This document shows, in pieces, positions 53,346 to 61,236 of a stretch of 64,000 nt of DNA; within the stretch, counting starts at the first letter, position 1; every line of letters starts with the position of its first letter. The notes below the pieces were generated by a model that made no database searches, was not told where the DNA came from, and saw nothing but the letters and a program-made list of their open reading frames with translations. The DNA comes from Mycolicibacterium sp. CBMA 247 (lineage in GTDB: Bacteria > Actinomycetota > Actinomycetes > Mycobacteriales > Mycobacteriaceae), in contig NZ_VTGX01000003.1 in assembly GCF_009729095.1 (NCBI RefSeq), positions 620,001 through 684,000 of the forward strand, given 5' to 3'. The translations under genes and the position numbers were made by a program.

Positions 53346-54611
53346 CTAGAAGCTGTAGCCCAATTCGGCAGGAACGTCGCTCGCGAATGCTGCACCGAGC
53401 CGCTGCACCAGGCCGGAGTCCTTGCAGCGCAACCGGTTTGCGGCAACGAAGGCTTCTGGGCGGTGACTGCCGAGGTAGAGACTCCCGAGCACGTCGAGAT
53501 CCAGTTCGATGTCGGCCGGTGCGTCGGTAGGGGTGCACCGTGCACGTCCGCCGCGAATCTGGAGGGCGAATCGTCCACCATCGCCACGGAAAGCGTCGGT
53601 GACGTCCAGCACCGTCTCGAGGTCGCTCTGGTACTGACGGGCCTCAAGGGCGACCGGGATATCCATGATGCGGATCCACAGGTCATCGCTGCTCGATGTC
53701 ACCCGAACCAGCCGTGGGTTGGTCAGCAGGTAGGGCAGGACATCGCCGGGATGCGTCCAGATGCTCACTTTCTCCATGAGGTCCATGCCCAGCAGTGCCC
53801 GCCACAGGGCGATGTAGGCCTCGGGCGTCACGGCCGTAACTTCGTGTACGCGGATCGACCGGGATTCCTCGCCGTGCACGCGATAGAGCGCATAGCCGTC
53901 GCGGTGCAGGAATGCGAACCATTCGGAACCGCCGTCGCGGGTGTTCTCCCGATCGGCGAGCAGGTCGTCCCACAGCGCCGTCGGGCACGCCAACCCACCC
54001 GGCGTCTGCAGACGCCAGCGATCGTAGATCTCAGCGAATGTGTCACGGTGCTCGGCAGGCTTGACCAGGCGCACACCGCCGGGATCGGGGACGGAGGCAC
54101 GGAACTCTGCGAACCTCCGGTCGATCGACATCAGATGCACGGTGGTGGCCGGGCCGTAGCCGAATCTGCCGTAGATTCCGCCTTCACTGGCGGTGAGTGC
54201 GGCGATCGGATACTTCGCCTCGGCGATCCGCTGGTGCAACTCGGTGTACATCGAGCGCAGAATCCCGCGCCGTCGATGAGTTGGCGCGACGGCCACGTAG
54301 GTGATGCCCGCCATGGGCAGCACCGCGCCGCCCGGAACGGTCAGGCCGAGATCGAGGTAGATGGCCTGTCCGACGATGTCCGCGTCCGCGCCGCCGTCGC
54401 GCATCACCACGCCGCCGTCGGCGGCCACCATCTGCTGCCACACCGCCATCGATTCCAGGTGGCCGACCTCGCCGAACGCGGTGTTGCCGAGCAACGCCAT
54501 GCCCGTCCAGTCAGCGTCGGTGGTGCTGTGCAACGTCAGTGTTGTTGCCGAGGATCGCGGAGAAACTTTGTCGGTCACAGAATCCGACAGTGCCACACCG
54601 TCATCGACCAC
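53346..54611 (-). CDS. eis: Eis-family GNAT acetyltransferase
   Basis: 421 residues. Eis layout: N-terminal GNAT (VAVAPTHRRRGILRSMYTEL with the acetyl-CoA loop), ALTASEGGIYGRFGYGPAT, an atypical second GNAT and a sterol-carrier-like C-terminus ending in SF, the free C-terminal Phe that Eis uses as base. M. tuberculosis Eis acetylates aminoglycosides. GTG start here is uncertain; GTG at 54578 is as good. Confidence 0.88.
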   Translation of the reverse strand: MVDDGVALSDSVTDKVSPRSSATTLTLHSTTDADWTGMALLGNTAFGEVGHLESMAVWQQMVAADGGVVMRDGGADADIVGQAIYLDLGLTVPGGAVLPMAGITYVAVAPTHRRRGILRSMYTELHQRIAEAKYPIAALTASEGGIYGRFGYGPATTVHLMSIDRRFAEFRASVPDPGGVRLVKPAEHRDTFAEIYDRWRLQTPGGLACPTALWDDLLADRENTRDGGSEWFAFLHRDGYALYRVHGEESRSIRVHEVTAVTPEAYIALWRALLGMDLMEKVSIWTHPGDVLPYLLTNPRLVRVTSSSDDLWIRIMDIPVALEARQYQSDLETVLDVTDAFRGDGGRFALQIRGGRARCTPTDAPADIELDLDVLGSLYLGSHRPEAFVAANRLRCKDSGLVQRLGAAFASDVPAELGYSF

Positions 54612-54653
54612 CGCGAGCGAATTTTCCGGCGGTGCGATCCGTGCGCTGACAGA

Positions 54654-54878
54654 TCAGCGCTTGAGCCACCCGTTCAGCGTCGCCAGCTCGCGGGTGTAGG
54701 TGGTCATGATGTCGTCCTGGTACAGCGTCGCCCCGCTGATCGTGCTCGGGCCCTGCCACACCACCCTGATCCGGTTGGCGCCGCGCTGGTACACGTCGAC
54801 CCGGTCGAGGTCACGGTGCAGCCATCCACCGCCCTCGGCCAGCTGGCCGACCTCATGGCGCTCATCGGTTGTGGTCAT
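54654..54878 (-). CDS. Conserved small protein, 74 residues
   Basis: Reads as a compact soluble domain (GGGWLHRDLDRVDVYQRGAN, IRVVWQGPSTISGATLYQDD, YTRELATLNGWL). Typical of small conserved mycobacterial proteins; no function known. 9 bp after the glycosidase gene and in the same direction, so likely cotranscribed with it. Confidence 0.65.
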   Translation of the reverse strand: MTTTDERHEVGQLAEGGGWLHRDLDRVDVYQRGANRIRVVWQGPSTISGATLYQDDIMTTYTRELATLNGWLKR

Positions 54879-54887
54879 CAGCCGATC

Positions 54888-57659
54888 CTATCGCCGTACC
54901 CCCTGGTCGATCGGCACCACCGTCGGTGCGCTGTTGTAGCCAGTGACCCGGACCCAATTCGGCGCGGGCTCCGAACCGGTCACCGTGCCGGTCACCTCGA
55001 CCGTCTCCCCTGGATACACCGTGATGTAGTTGTCGGAGTACTCGATCGGCAGGATCTCGTCACCATCGCGGGTCGTGGTGATCTCGGCGCGTTCGAAGAA
55101 CGCGATCTGACGGCCTGGATTGTGCAACCGGATCTGCACGCTGGCGTTGCCGTCGGCCGCCTCGGTCCGGTGCGCGGTCACCTGAAGCGGGGCGGGGCTC
55201 ATGGTGTTCAGCGGGGTCATGTCCGCCCAGCTGCTCTGCACCAGGTCGAACGCCTGGTCGTTGACCGGCGGACCGACATCGTCGAGCTGCTGCGACTGCC
55301 AGTAGGTGTTGTCGGCGACGACTGCGCCGGCCTCGTCGAGCAGTTCACAACGGACGAACACCACCGGCGAATCGAGGGCCAGCCGGGGCAGCGTCAACCC
55401 CGGCACCGCTCCGTTCGACGGCACGGTCGGCACATCGGAGCTGCGGTCGTCGCGCATCCGGCCGGTCAGGTCGTAGGTACGCACCCGCACCCGTAGGCCC
55501 GTCCGCTCCTGAGGTGACTGGTTGACCACGGTCACATTGGCGGTGTCGTGATCGCCGGTGGCATAGGAGTCGAACACCACCGACAGCGGACGCAATCCTT
55601 TCTTGGCCCCGTAATAGGCGCCACCGGGCCGCAGGTAATAGTCGAAGAGGTGGCCGAAGAACGACGGCCAGTGGTTGTTGAGCATCCAGTAGATGGTCAT
55701 CTTGTGGTTGTCCCACCCGCCGGCCGCGAACGACTCGAACTGTGCACGGGTCGACTCGTAGTGGGCTAGCTGCGCTTTGCTGGCGAATTCCTCTGCACCG
55801 CGCGATGATCCGTAGCGCTCGACCACCGCGGTGCGAATACTCTCCAGGGCGGCGTTGCTCGGGTTGGCCCCGGCGTGGAAATACCAGGCGTCGTTGATCG
55901 GCCAGAGTTTGTCCGGCGGGATGAACTTCTGCAGGCTGGCGAACGGCGGGATGTGTTCGTTGTCGCCCTGTTCGGCATTGGAGCCGCGGGTGGCCTGGTA
56001 GCTACCGCTGAACCAGTAGCTGGGCGGGCGCCAGGTGTACGGGCCGGCCATGTGGATGCCGTCCCAGTCCGGGTCGCCGTCGGCGTCGCGGGCCAGCGAC
56101 GACACCGTGTCGACGACGGTGTTGGGCCAGTGCAGATCGTGCAGGATGCCGTGATAGCTCTCGAGCACCGGCGCCGGAGGTTTGCCGTCACTGCCGTTTG
56201 CCCACAGGAACGCCGACGCGTGCCCCCGCAGGGACAGGATCTGCGAGCGCATGCTCTGGTCGGCCACCCGCCGGTCCTCGTCGTCCCACTGCCACCATTT
56301 CTCCCACTGGTTGCAGCACATCCATCCGTACATCAGCGGGATACCCAGTTCATCGGCTCGCTCGATGATGTTGTCGCCCGGGAACTTTCCCTCCAGGCGC
56401 AGCATATTCAGACCCATGTCCCGGACATATCCCAGGATGGCGTCCTCACGCCGCGGGTCGTACCGGAACAACAGATCGGGCGTGTACGCCGCACCCCGGA
56501 CCGGGAAGTCGCGCCCATTGACGGTCAGGTAGAAGCTGCCGCCGCGGCCCAGATCGGGGAACTGCTCATCGTTGTCCCGGTGCTGTTGCACGGAGCGTAT
56601 GCCGAACCGCGAATCCGCGGTGTCGGTGGCCCGGCCGTACCGCAGAAACTCCAGTCGCAGGTCGTACAGATCGGGCTTACCCATCGTGTACGGCCACCAC
56701 AGGTCAGGGTTGCTGACTCGCAGCGCCGCGAAAGTATCCGGATCGAACCGGATTTCACGCATCTCCCCCGGCGCCAGGCTGACCGGCTGATCCACCGAGA
56801 TGTCCGGTTTGCCGGGCCGGCTGATCCGGGCCCGCACGACTCCGCGCATCGGCGCCTCGGAGGTGTTGCGGATGTCGGAGTAGACGGTGAGCCGGGCGTG
56901 AGTGGTGTCAGGCAGCGGCAGCTCGGAGGTGACCAGTGGGTCACTGAGTACGACCTCACCCGAGTAGCTCAGATAGACGGGTTTGAATATGCCCGCATTA
57001 CGGTCGGCCACATAGGAATTGCCGCGCAGCGGGTTCTTATCCGGGCCCTGGTAGCCGATACGGTTCCAGTTGAGCCAGTCCCACCAGCTATCGGCGAGCT
57101 CGACGCCGTCGATGTCCTGCAGCTTCTGCTCGGGAGTCACCTTGACCGCCAGCGTGTTGGCGCCCCCGCGATTGATCCACGGCGTCGCATCGATCTCGTG
57201 GATCGTGTGCATACCCACCAGCAGTGAACTGCCGGCGATCATCTTGCCGTTGAGCCAGACCTCGGCGCGGTAGTTGATGCCGGGGAACTCCAGCCGGTAG
57301 CGGGCGCTCCCCTCGGGAGCGGTGAAGGTCGTGCGGTACCACCAGTCCTGGCGGAACAGGTCGTCGGGCACCTCGGCGAGGTTGTCCCCGGCATACAGGT
57401 CCGGATAGGTGCCGTCGTCCTGCAGCGCCGCCAGCACGGTGGACGGCATGTGCTTGACCTCGTGCCAGTCGGCGCCCACCTGCCCCGGCGTGGACAGTGC
57501 GGCACCGTCGGCGGCCACGGTGCGGGCCGACGCCAGCTGCCAGCCCTGTGCCAACTCCACCCGCCCGGACGGCGGCTCCGGCCGCGCGAACGGCGGGAAA
57601 TCGGCCGCGCACAGCGACATCAACAGCAGTGCGACTGAAACAAAGCCCGCGAAACCCAC
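54888..57659 (-). CDS. Exported glycoside hydrolase family 2 (exo-beta-D-glucosaminidase-like)
   Basis: 923 residues: N-terminal membrane signal (FAGFVSVALLLMSLCAADF), sugar-binding domain (WYRTTFTAPEGSARYRLEF, GINYRAEVWLNGKMIAGS), immunoglobulin-like and TIM-barrel domains. At the acid/base site GH2 enzymes usually have NE, while here the text is LWANGSDGKPP; Asp in that place is typical of CsxA-type exo-beta-D-glucosaminidases. A likely nucleophile Glu is in RGSNAEQGD. Expected role: removing glucosamine units outside the cell. The GTG start leaves few basic residues before the signal; an ATT at 57695 with GAGGAG is a possible non-standard start that adds RNRR. Confidence 0.78.
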   Translation of the reverse strand: MGFAGFVSVALLLMSLCAADFPPFARPEPPSGRVELAQGWQLASARTVAADGAALSTPGQVGADWHEVKHMPSTVLAALQDDGTYPDLYAGDNLAEVPDDLFRQDWWYRTTFTAPEGSARYRLEFPGINYRAEVWLNGKMIAGSSLLVGMHTIHEIDATPWINRGGANTLAVKVTPEQKLQDIDGVELADSWWDWLNWNRIGYQGPDKNPLRGNSYVADRNAGIFKPVYLSYSGEVVLSDPLVTSELPLPDTTHARLTVYSDIRNTSEAPMRGVVRARISRPGKPDISVDQPVSLAPGEMREIRFDPDTFAALRVSNPDLWWPYTMGKPDLYDLRLEFLRYGRATDTADSRFGIRSVQQHRDNDEQFPDLGRGGSFYLTVNGRDFPVRGAAYTPDLLFRYDPRREDAILGYVRDMGLNMLRLEGKFPGDNIIERADELGIPLMYGWMCCNQWEKWWQWDDEDRRVADQSMRSQILSLRGHASAFLWANGSDGKPPAPVLESYHGILHDLHWPNTVVDTVSSLARDADGDPDWDGIHMAGPYTWRPPSYWFSGSYQATRGSNAEQGDNEHIPPFASLQKFIPPDKLWPINDAWYFHAGANPSNAALESIRTAVVERYGSSRGAEEFASKAQLAHYESTRAQFESFAAGGWDNHKMTIYWMLNNHWPSFFGHLFDYYLRPGGAYYGAKKGLRPLSVVFDSYATGDHDTANVTVVNQSPQERTGLRVRVRTYDLTGRMRDDRSSDVPTVPSNGAVPGLTLPRLALDSPVVFVRCELLDEAGAVVADNTYWQSQQLDDVGPPVNDQAFDLVQSSWADMTPLNTMSPAPLQVTAHRTEAADGNASVQIRLHNPGRQIAFFERAEITTTRDGDEILPIEYSDNYITVYPGETVEVTGTVTGSEPAPNWVRVTGYNSAPTVVPIDQGVRR

Positions 57660-57752
57660 AAGGTTGGTGCCGGCGCGGCGATTCCGGGCGGAAATGGGCA
57701 GCTCCTCACAGACCGGTACGGCACCGTGTCGGTGAGTCGATGCCCTGCCGGG

Positions 57753-57926
57753 TCATTCTGCCGTGATGCGTGCCCGGCCGCGCGGCCGGTGCACCCTCGG
57801 AGCCGTGTGCGGGACGTCGTTTACCAGGCCACCGTCCATGACGAACTCGGCGCCGGTGGCGTCGCGGGATTCATCGCCGGCCAGGAACACCACGAAGCTG
57901 CAGACCTCGTCGGGTTGTCCGGGCCG
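57753..57926 (-). pseudogene. SDR dehydrogenase C-terminal remnant
   Basis: In the frame directly after the HAD gene stop, the minus strand reads RPGQPDEVCSFVVFLAGDES, then ATGAEFVMDGGLVNDVPH. This is the end of a short-chain dehydrogenase (P-x-EV...FLA.DES...TGAE..VDGG). The Rossmann and catalytic parts are missing. It continues about 19 codons to a TGA at 57753-57755. Confidence 0.75.
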
Positions 57927-58691
57927 CTAGGCGCCGGGTCGAAGCCCGCGATCGCCGCGGCGCCGGCCGCCCGGACGGGGCACGGTGAGCACCGGCCAAT
58001 CCTGGTCGGTGGCGGCTGCGGCCAGACCCGGCCGTGGGTTCACCGGCCTGGGATGACCCACCAACCGCATCAGCGCGCCTTCCTCGTCACCGTCGGCATA
58101 GAAATAGCTGTTGGCCAGATCGATGCGATGGGCCTTGCAAAAGTCTTGCACCGCAGAGGCTTTACGCGCACCCCAGATGATGGGTTCCACGATTCCGCCG
58201 GTCAGCCGGTCCTGGTCATCGGTCTGGAAGTGGTTGCACAGCACATGGTCGATCCCCAGGTGCCGCGCAACCGGCTCGGCATGGATGGTCAGGGCCGAGG
58301 AGCTCAACACGACGGTATGGCCGCGGTCCTGGTGGCGGCGCACCACGTCCCGCATGTGTGGGTAGACCCGCTGGGCGATCCGGCTCTCGAACAGGTAGTC
58401 CCCCAACTCGTCGAGCTCGAGCAGGGATTCGCCGCGCAGGTACCCGGCCGCGCGCACCAGGAGCCGCTCGAACGGCATCCGGCCGAACCGGTACCGCACC
58501 GAGGCTTCGACGATTCCGAAGATCTCTCCGGCAGCCGCCTGACGCCGACGGATGCGATGGCCGGCGTGTGCCGTCGCGGTGAATCCGTCCACCAGCGTGC
58601 CGTCCAGGTCGAAGAAGGCCCCTACCTGCGCTCCACCCGGACCGGACCCGATTTCTTCGAGTGATTCGGGTGGCGACAACGTGCGGCCCAT
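57927..58691 (-). CDS. HAD-IB phosphatase, apparently lacking the usual PlsC domain
   Basis: 254 residues. HAD motifs: AFFDLDGTLVDGF (nucleophile Asp), VVLSSSALTI, and YFYADGDEEGALMRLVG. By eye it is collinear with the HAD half of mycobacterial Rv2483c-like HAD-PlsC fusion proteins. The chain ends in an odd Arg-rich tail (GGRRRGDRGLRPGA) where those proteins pass into the acyltransferase domain. The SDR scrap follows in the same frame, so the 3' end was probably lost in a deletion. HAD activity may remain. ATG at 58691 preferred. Confidence 0.7.
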   Translation of the reverse strand: MGRTLSPPESLEEIGSGPGGAQVGAFFDLDGTLVDGFTATAHAGHRIRRRQAAAGEIFGIVEASVRYRFGRMPFERLLVRAAGYLRGESLLELDELGDYLFESRIAQRVYPHMRDVVRRHQDRGHTVVLSSSALTIHAEPVARHLGIDHVLCNHFQTDDQDRLTGGIVEPIIWGARKASAVQDFCKAHRIDLANSYFYADGDEEGALMRLVGHPRPVNPRPGLAAAATDQDWPVLTVPRPGGRRRGDRGLRPGA

Positions 58692-58884
58692 GTGGCTAGT
58701 ACACCAAGCCGCCACGACAATCGGCCAGTCGAGGCCAGAAATGAGGGATACCTGCAGCGGCACAGTCCAGGCTCCTCGCTGTCATCGACGTATCCGATCC
58801 AGATGGCCATGAAGTGTCGTTCGTGGCCGAGCTCGCGTGAATCTGCCGGGTAGCACCCCGAACAAGCCCGAGGTGGTACTAAAC

Positions 58885-58898
58885 TAGAACACGTTTCA
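58885..58898. promoter_or_regulatory. KstR-type operator (TnnAACnnGTTnnA)
   Basis: TAGAACACGTTTCA matches all fixed positions of the KstR cholesterol-regulon motif. It lies 64 bp before the nitronate monooxygenase start, with no gene between. Confidence 0.65.
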
Positions 58899-58961
58899 CT
58901 TCTGTCCCGGGCCTCATCGGCCGAGGACTCCTGAACCGCACCGCCACTTCAAGGAGCAGGA

Positions 58962-60092
58962 ATGCATACCGCACTGTGTGACGAGCTCGGGATTGAATTC
59001 CCGATCTTCGCGTTCACCCACTGCCGCGACGTTGTGGTCGCAGTCAGCAAGGCCGGTGGTTTCGGCGTGCTGGGCGCGGTGGGGTTCACCCCCGAGCAGC
59101 TCGAGATCGAGCTCAACTGGATCGACGAGCACATCGGCGACCACCCCTACGGCGTCGACATCGTGATCCCGAACAAGTACGAGGGCATGGACGCCAACAT
59201 GTCCGCCGACGAACTCAAGGGCATGCTGCAGTCCCTGGTGCCCCAGGAGCACCTGGACTTCGCCCGCAAGATCCTCGCCGACCACGGGGTGCCCGTCGAA
59301 CACAGCGGTGACGACGCGCTGCAACTGCTCGGCTGGACCGAGGCCACCGCCACCCCGCAGGTCGAGGTGGCACTGCGGCACCCGAAGATGACGCTGATCG
59401 CCAATGCGCTCGGCACCCCGCCTGCCGACATGATCAAGCACATCCACGCCGAAGGCCGCAAGGTCGCGGCGCTGTGCGGCTCGCCGTCGCAGGCCCGCAA
59501 GCACGCCGACGCCGGCGTGGACATCATCATCGCCCAGGGCGGTGAAGCCGGCGGGCACAGCGGCGAGGTCGGCTCCATCGTGCTGTGGCCGCAGGTGGTC
59601 AAGGAAGTGGCACCGGTCCCGGTCCTGGCGGCCGGCGGTATCGGCAGCGGCCAGCAGATCGCCGCGGCACTCGCGCTCGGCGCGGCGGGCGCATGGACCG
59701 GCTCCCAATGGGTGATGGTCGAGGAGTCCGAGCACACCGACGTGCAGCACGCTGCCTACGCGAAGGCGACCAGCCGGGACACGGTGCGCAGCCGCTCGTT
59801 CACCGGCAAGCCGGCCCGCATGCTGCGCAACGACTGGACCGAAGCCTGGGAGAACCCGGACAACCCGAAGCCGCTCGGCATGCCGCTGCAGTACATGGTG
59901 TCCGGGATGGCCGTGGCCGCCACGCACAAGTACCCCAACGAGAGCGTCGACGTCGCGTTCAACCCGGTCGGCCAAGTGGTCGGCCAGTTCGAGAAGGTCG
60001 AGAAGACCGCGACGGTCATCGAACGCTGGGTGCAGGAATACCTGGAGGCCACCGGCCGACTCAACGACCTCAACGAGGCCGCCGGCGTGTGA
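58962..60092 (+). CDS. Nitronate monooxygenase/FMN-dependent oxidoreductase
   Basis: 376 residues of the NMO/2-nitropropane dioxygenase TIM-barrel family: FPIFAFTHCRDVVVAVSKAGGFGVLGA, ALCGSPSQARKHADAGVDII, AQGGEAGGHSGEV and AAGGIGSGQQIAAALALGAAGAW (FMN phosphate site). Its upstream KstR box ties it to the sterol regulon, so it may act on a sterol or acyl-CoA intermediate rather than a nitronate. It overlaps the next gene's start. Confidence 0.85.
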   Translation: MHTALCDELGIEFPIFAFTHCRDVVVAVSKAGGFGVLGAVGFTPEQLEIELNWIDEHIGDHPYGVDIVIPNKYEGMDANMSADELKGMLQSLVPQEHLDFARKILADHGVPVEHSGDDALQLLGWTEATATPQVEVALRHPKMTLIANALGTPPADMIKHIHAEGRKVAALCGSPSQARKHADAGVDIIIAQGGEAGGHSGEVGSIVLWPQVVKEVAPVPVLAAGGIGSGQQIAAALALGAAGAWTGSQWVMVEESEHTDVQHAAYAKATSRDTVRSRSFTGKPARMLRNDWTEAWENPDNPKPLGMPLQYMVSGMAVAATHKYPNESVDVAFNPVGQVVGQFEKVEKTATVIERWVQEYLEATGRLNDLNEAAGV

Positions 60093-60538
60093 TCGAGGCT
60101 GCCAGCAGCGGGTTCCTGATGGCCGTCCTGTGGATGGACCTGATCTTCGATGTTCAGGTTCTCCGCCACCGCCGGTCAGCCGAATTGCCGGAACCCGTGC
60201 TGGCGTCCATCGCCGCTTACTACCGCCGGGCTACCACCACATCACGACCGATGAGCGTGTTGATCGCCGCCGTCATGGTGATCCTGCTGGCGGCGTTGAC
60301 ATTTCACGCGTTCGACGGCACCAGCCCGGGTTGGCGGACAGCTGTGTTCGCAGTGCTCGCCGGCGGCCCCATCGTGCTCGCCCTGCTGCGTACAGTGCCC
60401 AATGCCGTGGCTCTGGGCTTACGCACGGGCAGCCCCGCCGAGCAGTCAGGCCTGGCCCGCTCCATCTGCCGCGACCATGTGCTGTGCCTGACCGCCATGT
60501 CGGCGTTCCTGGCCCTGTGGCTGACCGCCAATAGCTGA
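60089..60538 (+). CDS. Small multi-pass membrane protein
   Basis: 149 residues with four hydrophobic segments (MAVLWMDLIFDVQVL, VLIAAVMVILLAALTFHAF, WRTAVFAVLAGGPIVLALL, HVLCLTAMSAFLALWLT). GTG start sits inside the NMO stop (GTGA), so the two are coupled and share the KstR-box promoter. No family recognised. Confidence 0.7.
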   Translation: MIEAASSGFLMAVLWMDLIFDVQVLRHRRSAELPEPVLASIAAYYRRATTTSRPMSVLIAAVMVILLAALTFHAFDGTSPGWRTAVFAVLAGGPIVLALLRTVPNAVALGLRTGSPAEQSGLARSICRDHVLCLTAMSAFLALWLTANS

Positions 60539-60590
60539 TCCGACCAGCCCCGTGACTCCCCCACCGCACGGGGATAGACCCGCGCCCATC

Positions 60591-60616
60591 GGCTATGTAT
60601 GGTTGCATACATAGCC
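60591..60616. promoter_or_regulatory. TetR operator GGCTATGTAT-N6-ATACATAGCC
   Basis: Perfect 10-bp arms, 16 bp before the TetR GTG start. Size and position fit an autoregulatory TetR site; it could also control the gene that follows. Confidence 0.75.
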
Positions 60617-60632
60617 GACGAAGGGTTCGAGC

Positions 60633-61199
60633 GTGACCAGTCCCCGCGAGCGCATGGTGGTCTCCGCGGCACTGTTGATCCGGGAGCGTGGCGCGCACCC
60701 GACCGCGATCGCCGATGTGCTCGCCCACAGCGGCGCGCCCCGCGGATCGGCCTACCACTATTTCCCTGGCGGACGCACGCAACTGCTGTGCGAAGCCATC
60801 GATTACGCGAGCGATCAGGTGGCCGCGCGCATCGACAAGGCCGACAGCGCCGTGACATTGCTCGACGCGATGATCGCCGGCTTTCGTAAACGATTGTCCG
60901 CCAGTGACTTCCGGGCCGGCTGCCCAATCGTTGCGGTTGCGGTCGAAGCAGGCGAGCCTGGTGCGGCCGAATCCGCCGCGCTCGACCGCGCCGGGGCCGC
61001 GTTCACCCGGTGGACCGGGCAGATCACCCGCCGACTGCAGAACGACGGAGTGTCCGCCGAGCGCGCCGAGGAACTGGCGACGCTGATCATGACCGCCGTA
61101 GAAGGTGCCGTGGTGATGGCGCGGGCGACCCGCGACGTCAAACCGCTCGACCTGATCCACCGTCAGCTGCGTGCGCAACTGTCGGCAGAAACTTCCTGA
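60633..61199 (+). CDS. TetR-family regulator
   Basis: 188 residues: helix-turn-helix RMVVSAALLIRERGAHPTAI, SGAPRGSAYHYFPGGRTQLL; ligand-binding helices follow (ELATLIMTAVEGAVVMARA). YxxxFxG-like LmrA/YxaF subgroup. GTG start behind GAAGGG. Likely represses itself and the molybdopterin oxidoreductase 37 bp downstream. Confidence 0.9.
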   Translation: MTSPRERMVVSAALLIRERGAHPTAIADVLAHSGAPRGSAYHYFPGGRTQLLCEAIDYASDQVAARIDKADSAVTLLDAMIAGFRKRLSASDFRAGCPIVAVAVEAGEPGAAESAALDRAGAAFTRWTGQITRRLQNDGVSAERAEELATLIMTAVEGAVVMARATRDVKPLDLIHRQLRAQLSAETS

Positions 61200-61236
61200 T
61201 CCACCGGGCCCGAAAGTCCACCGAAAGGACTAAGTC

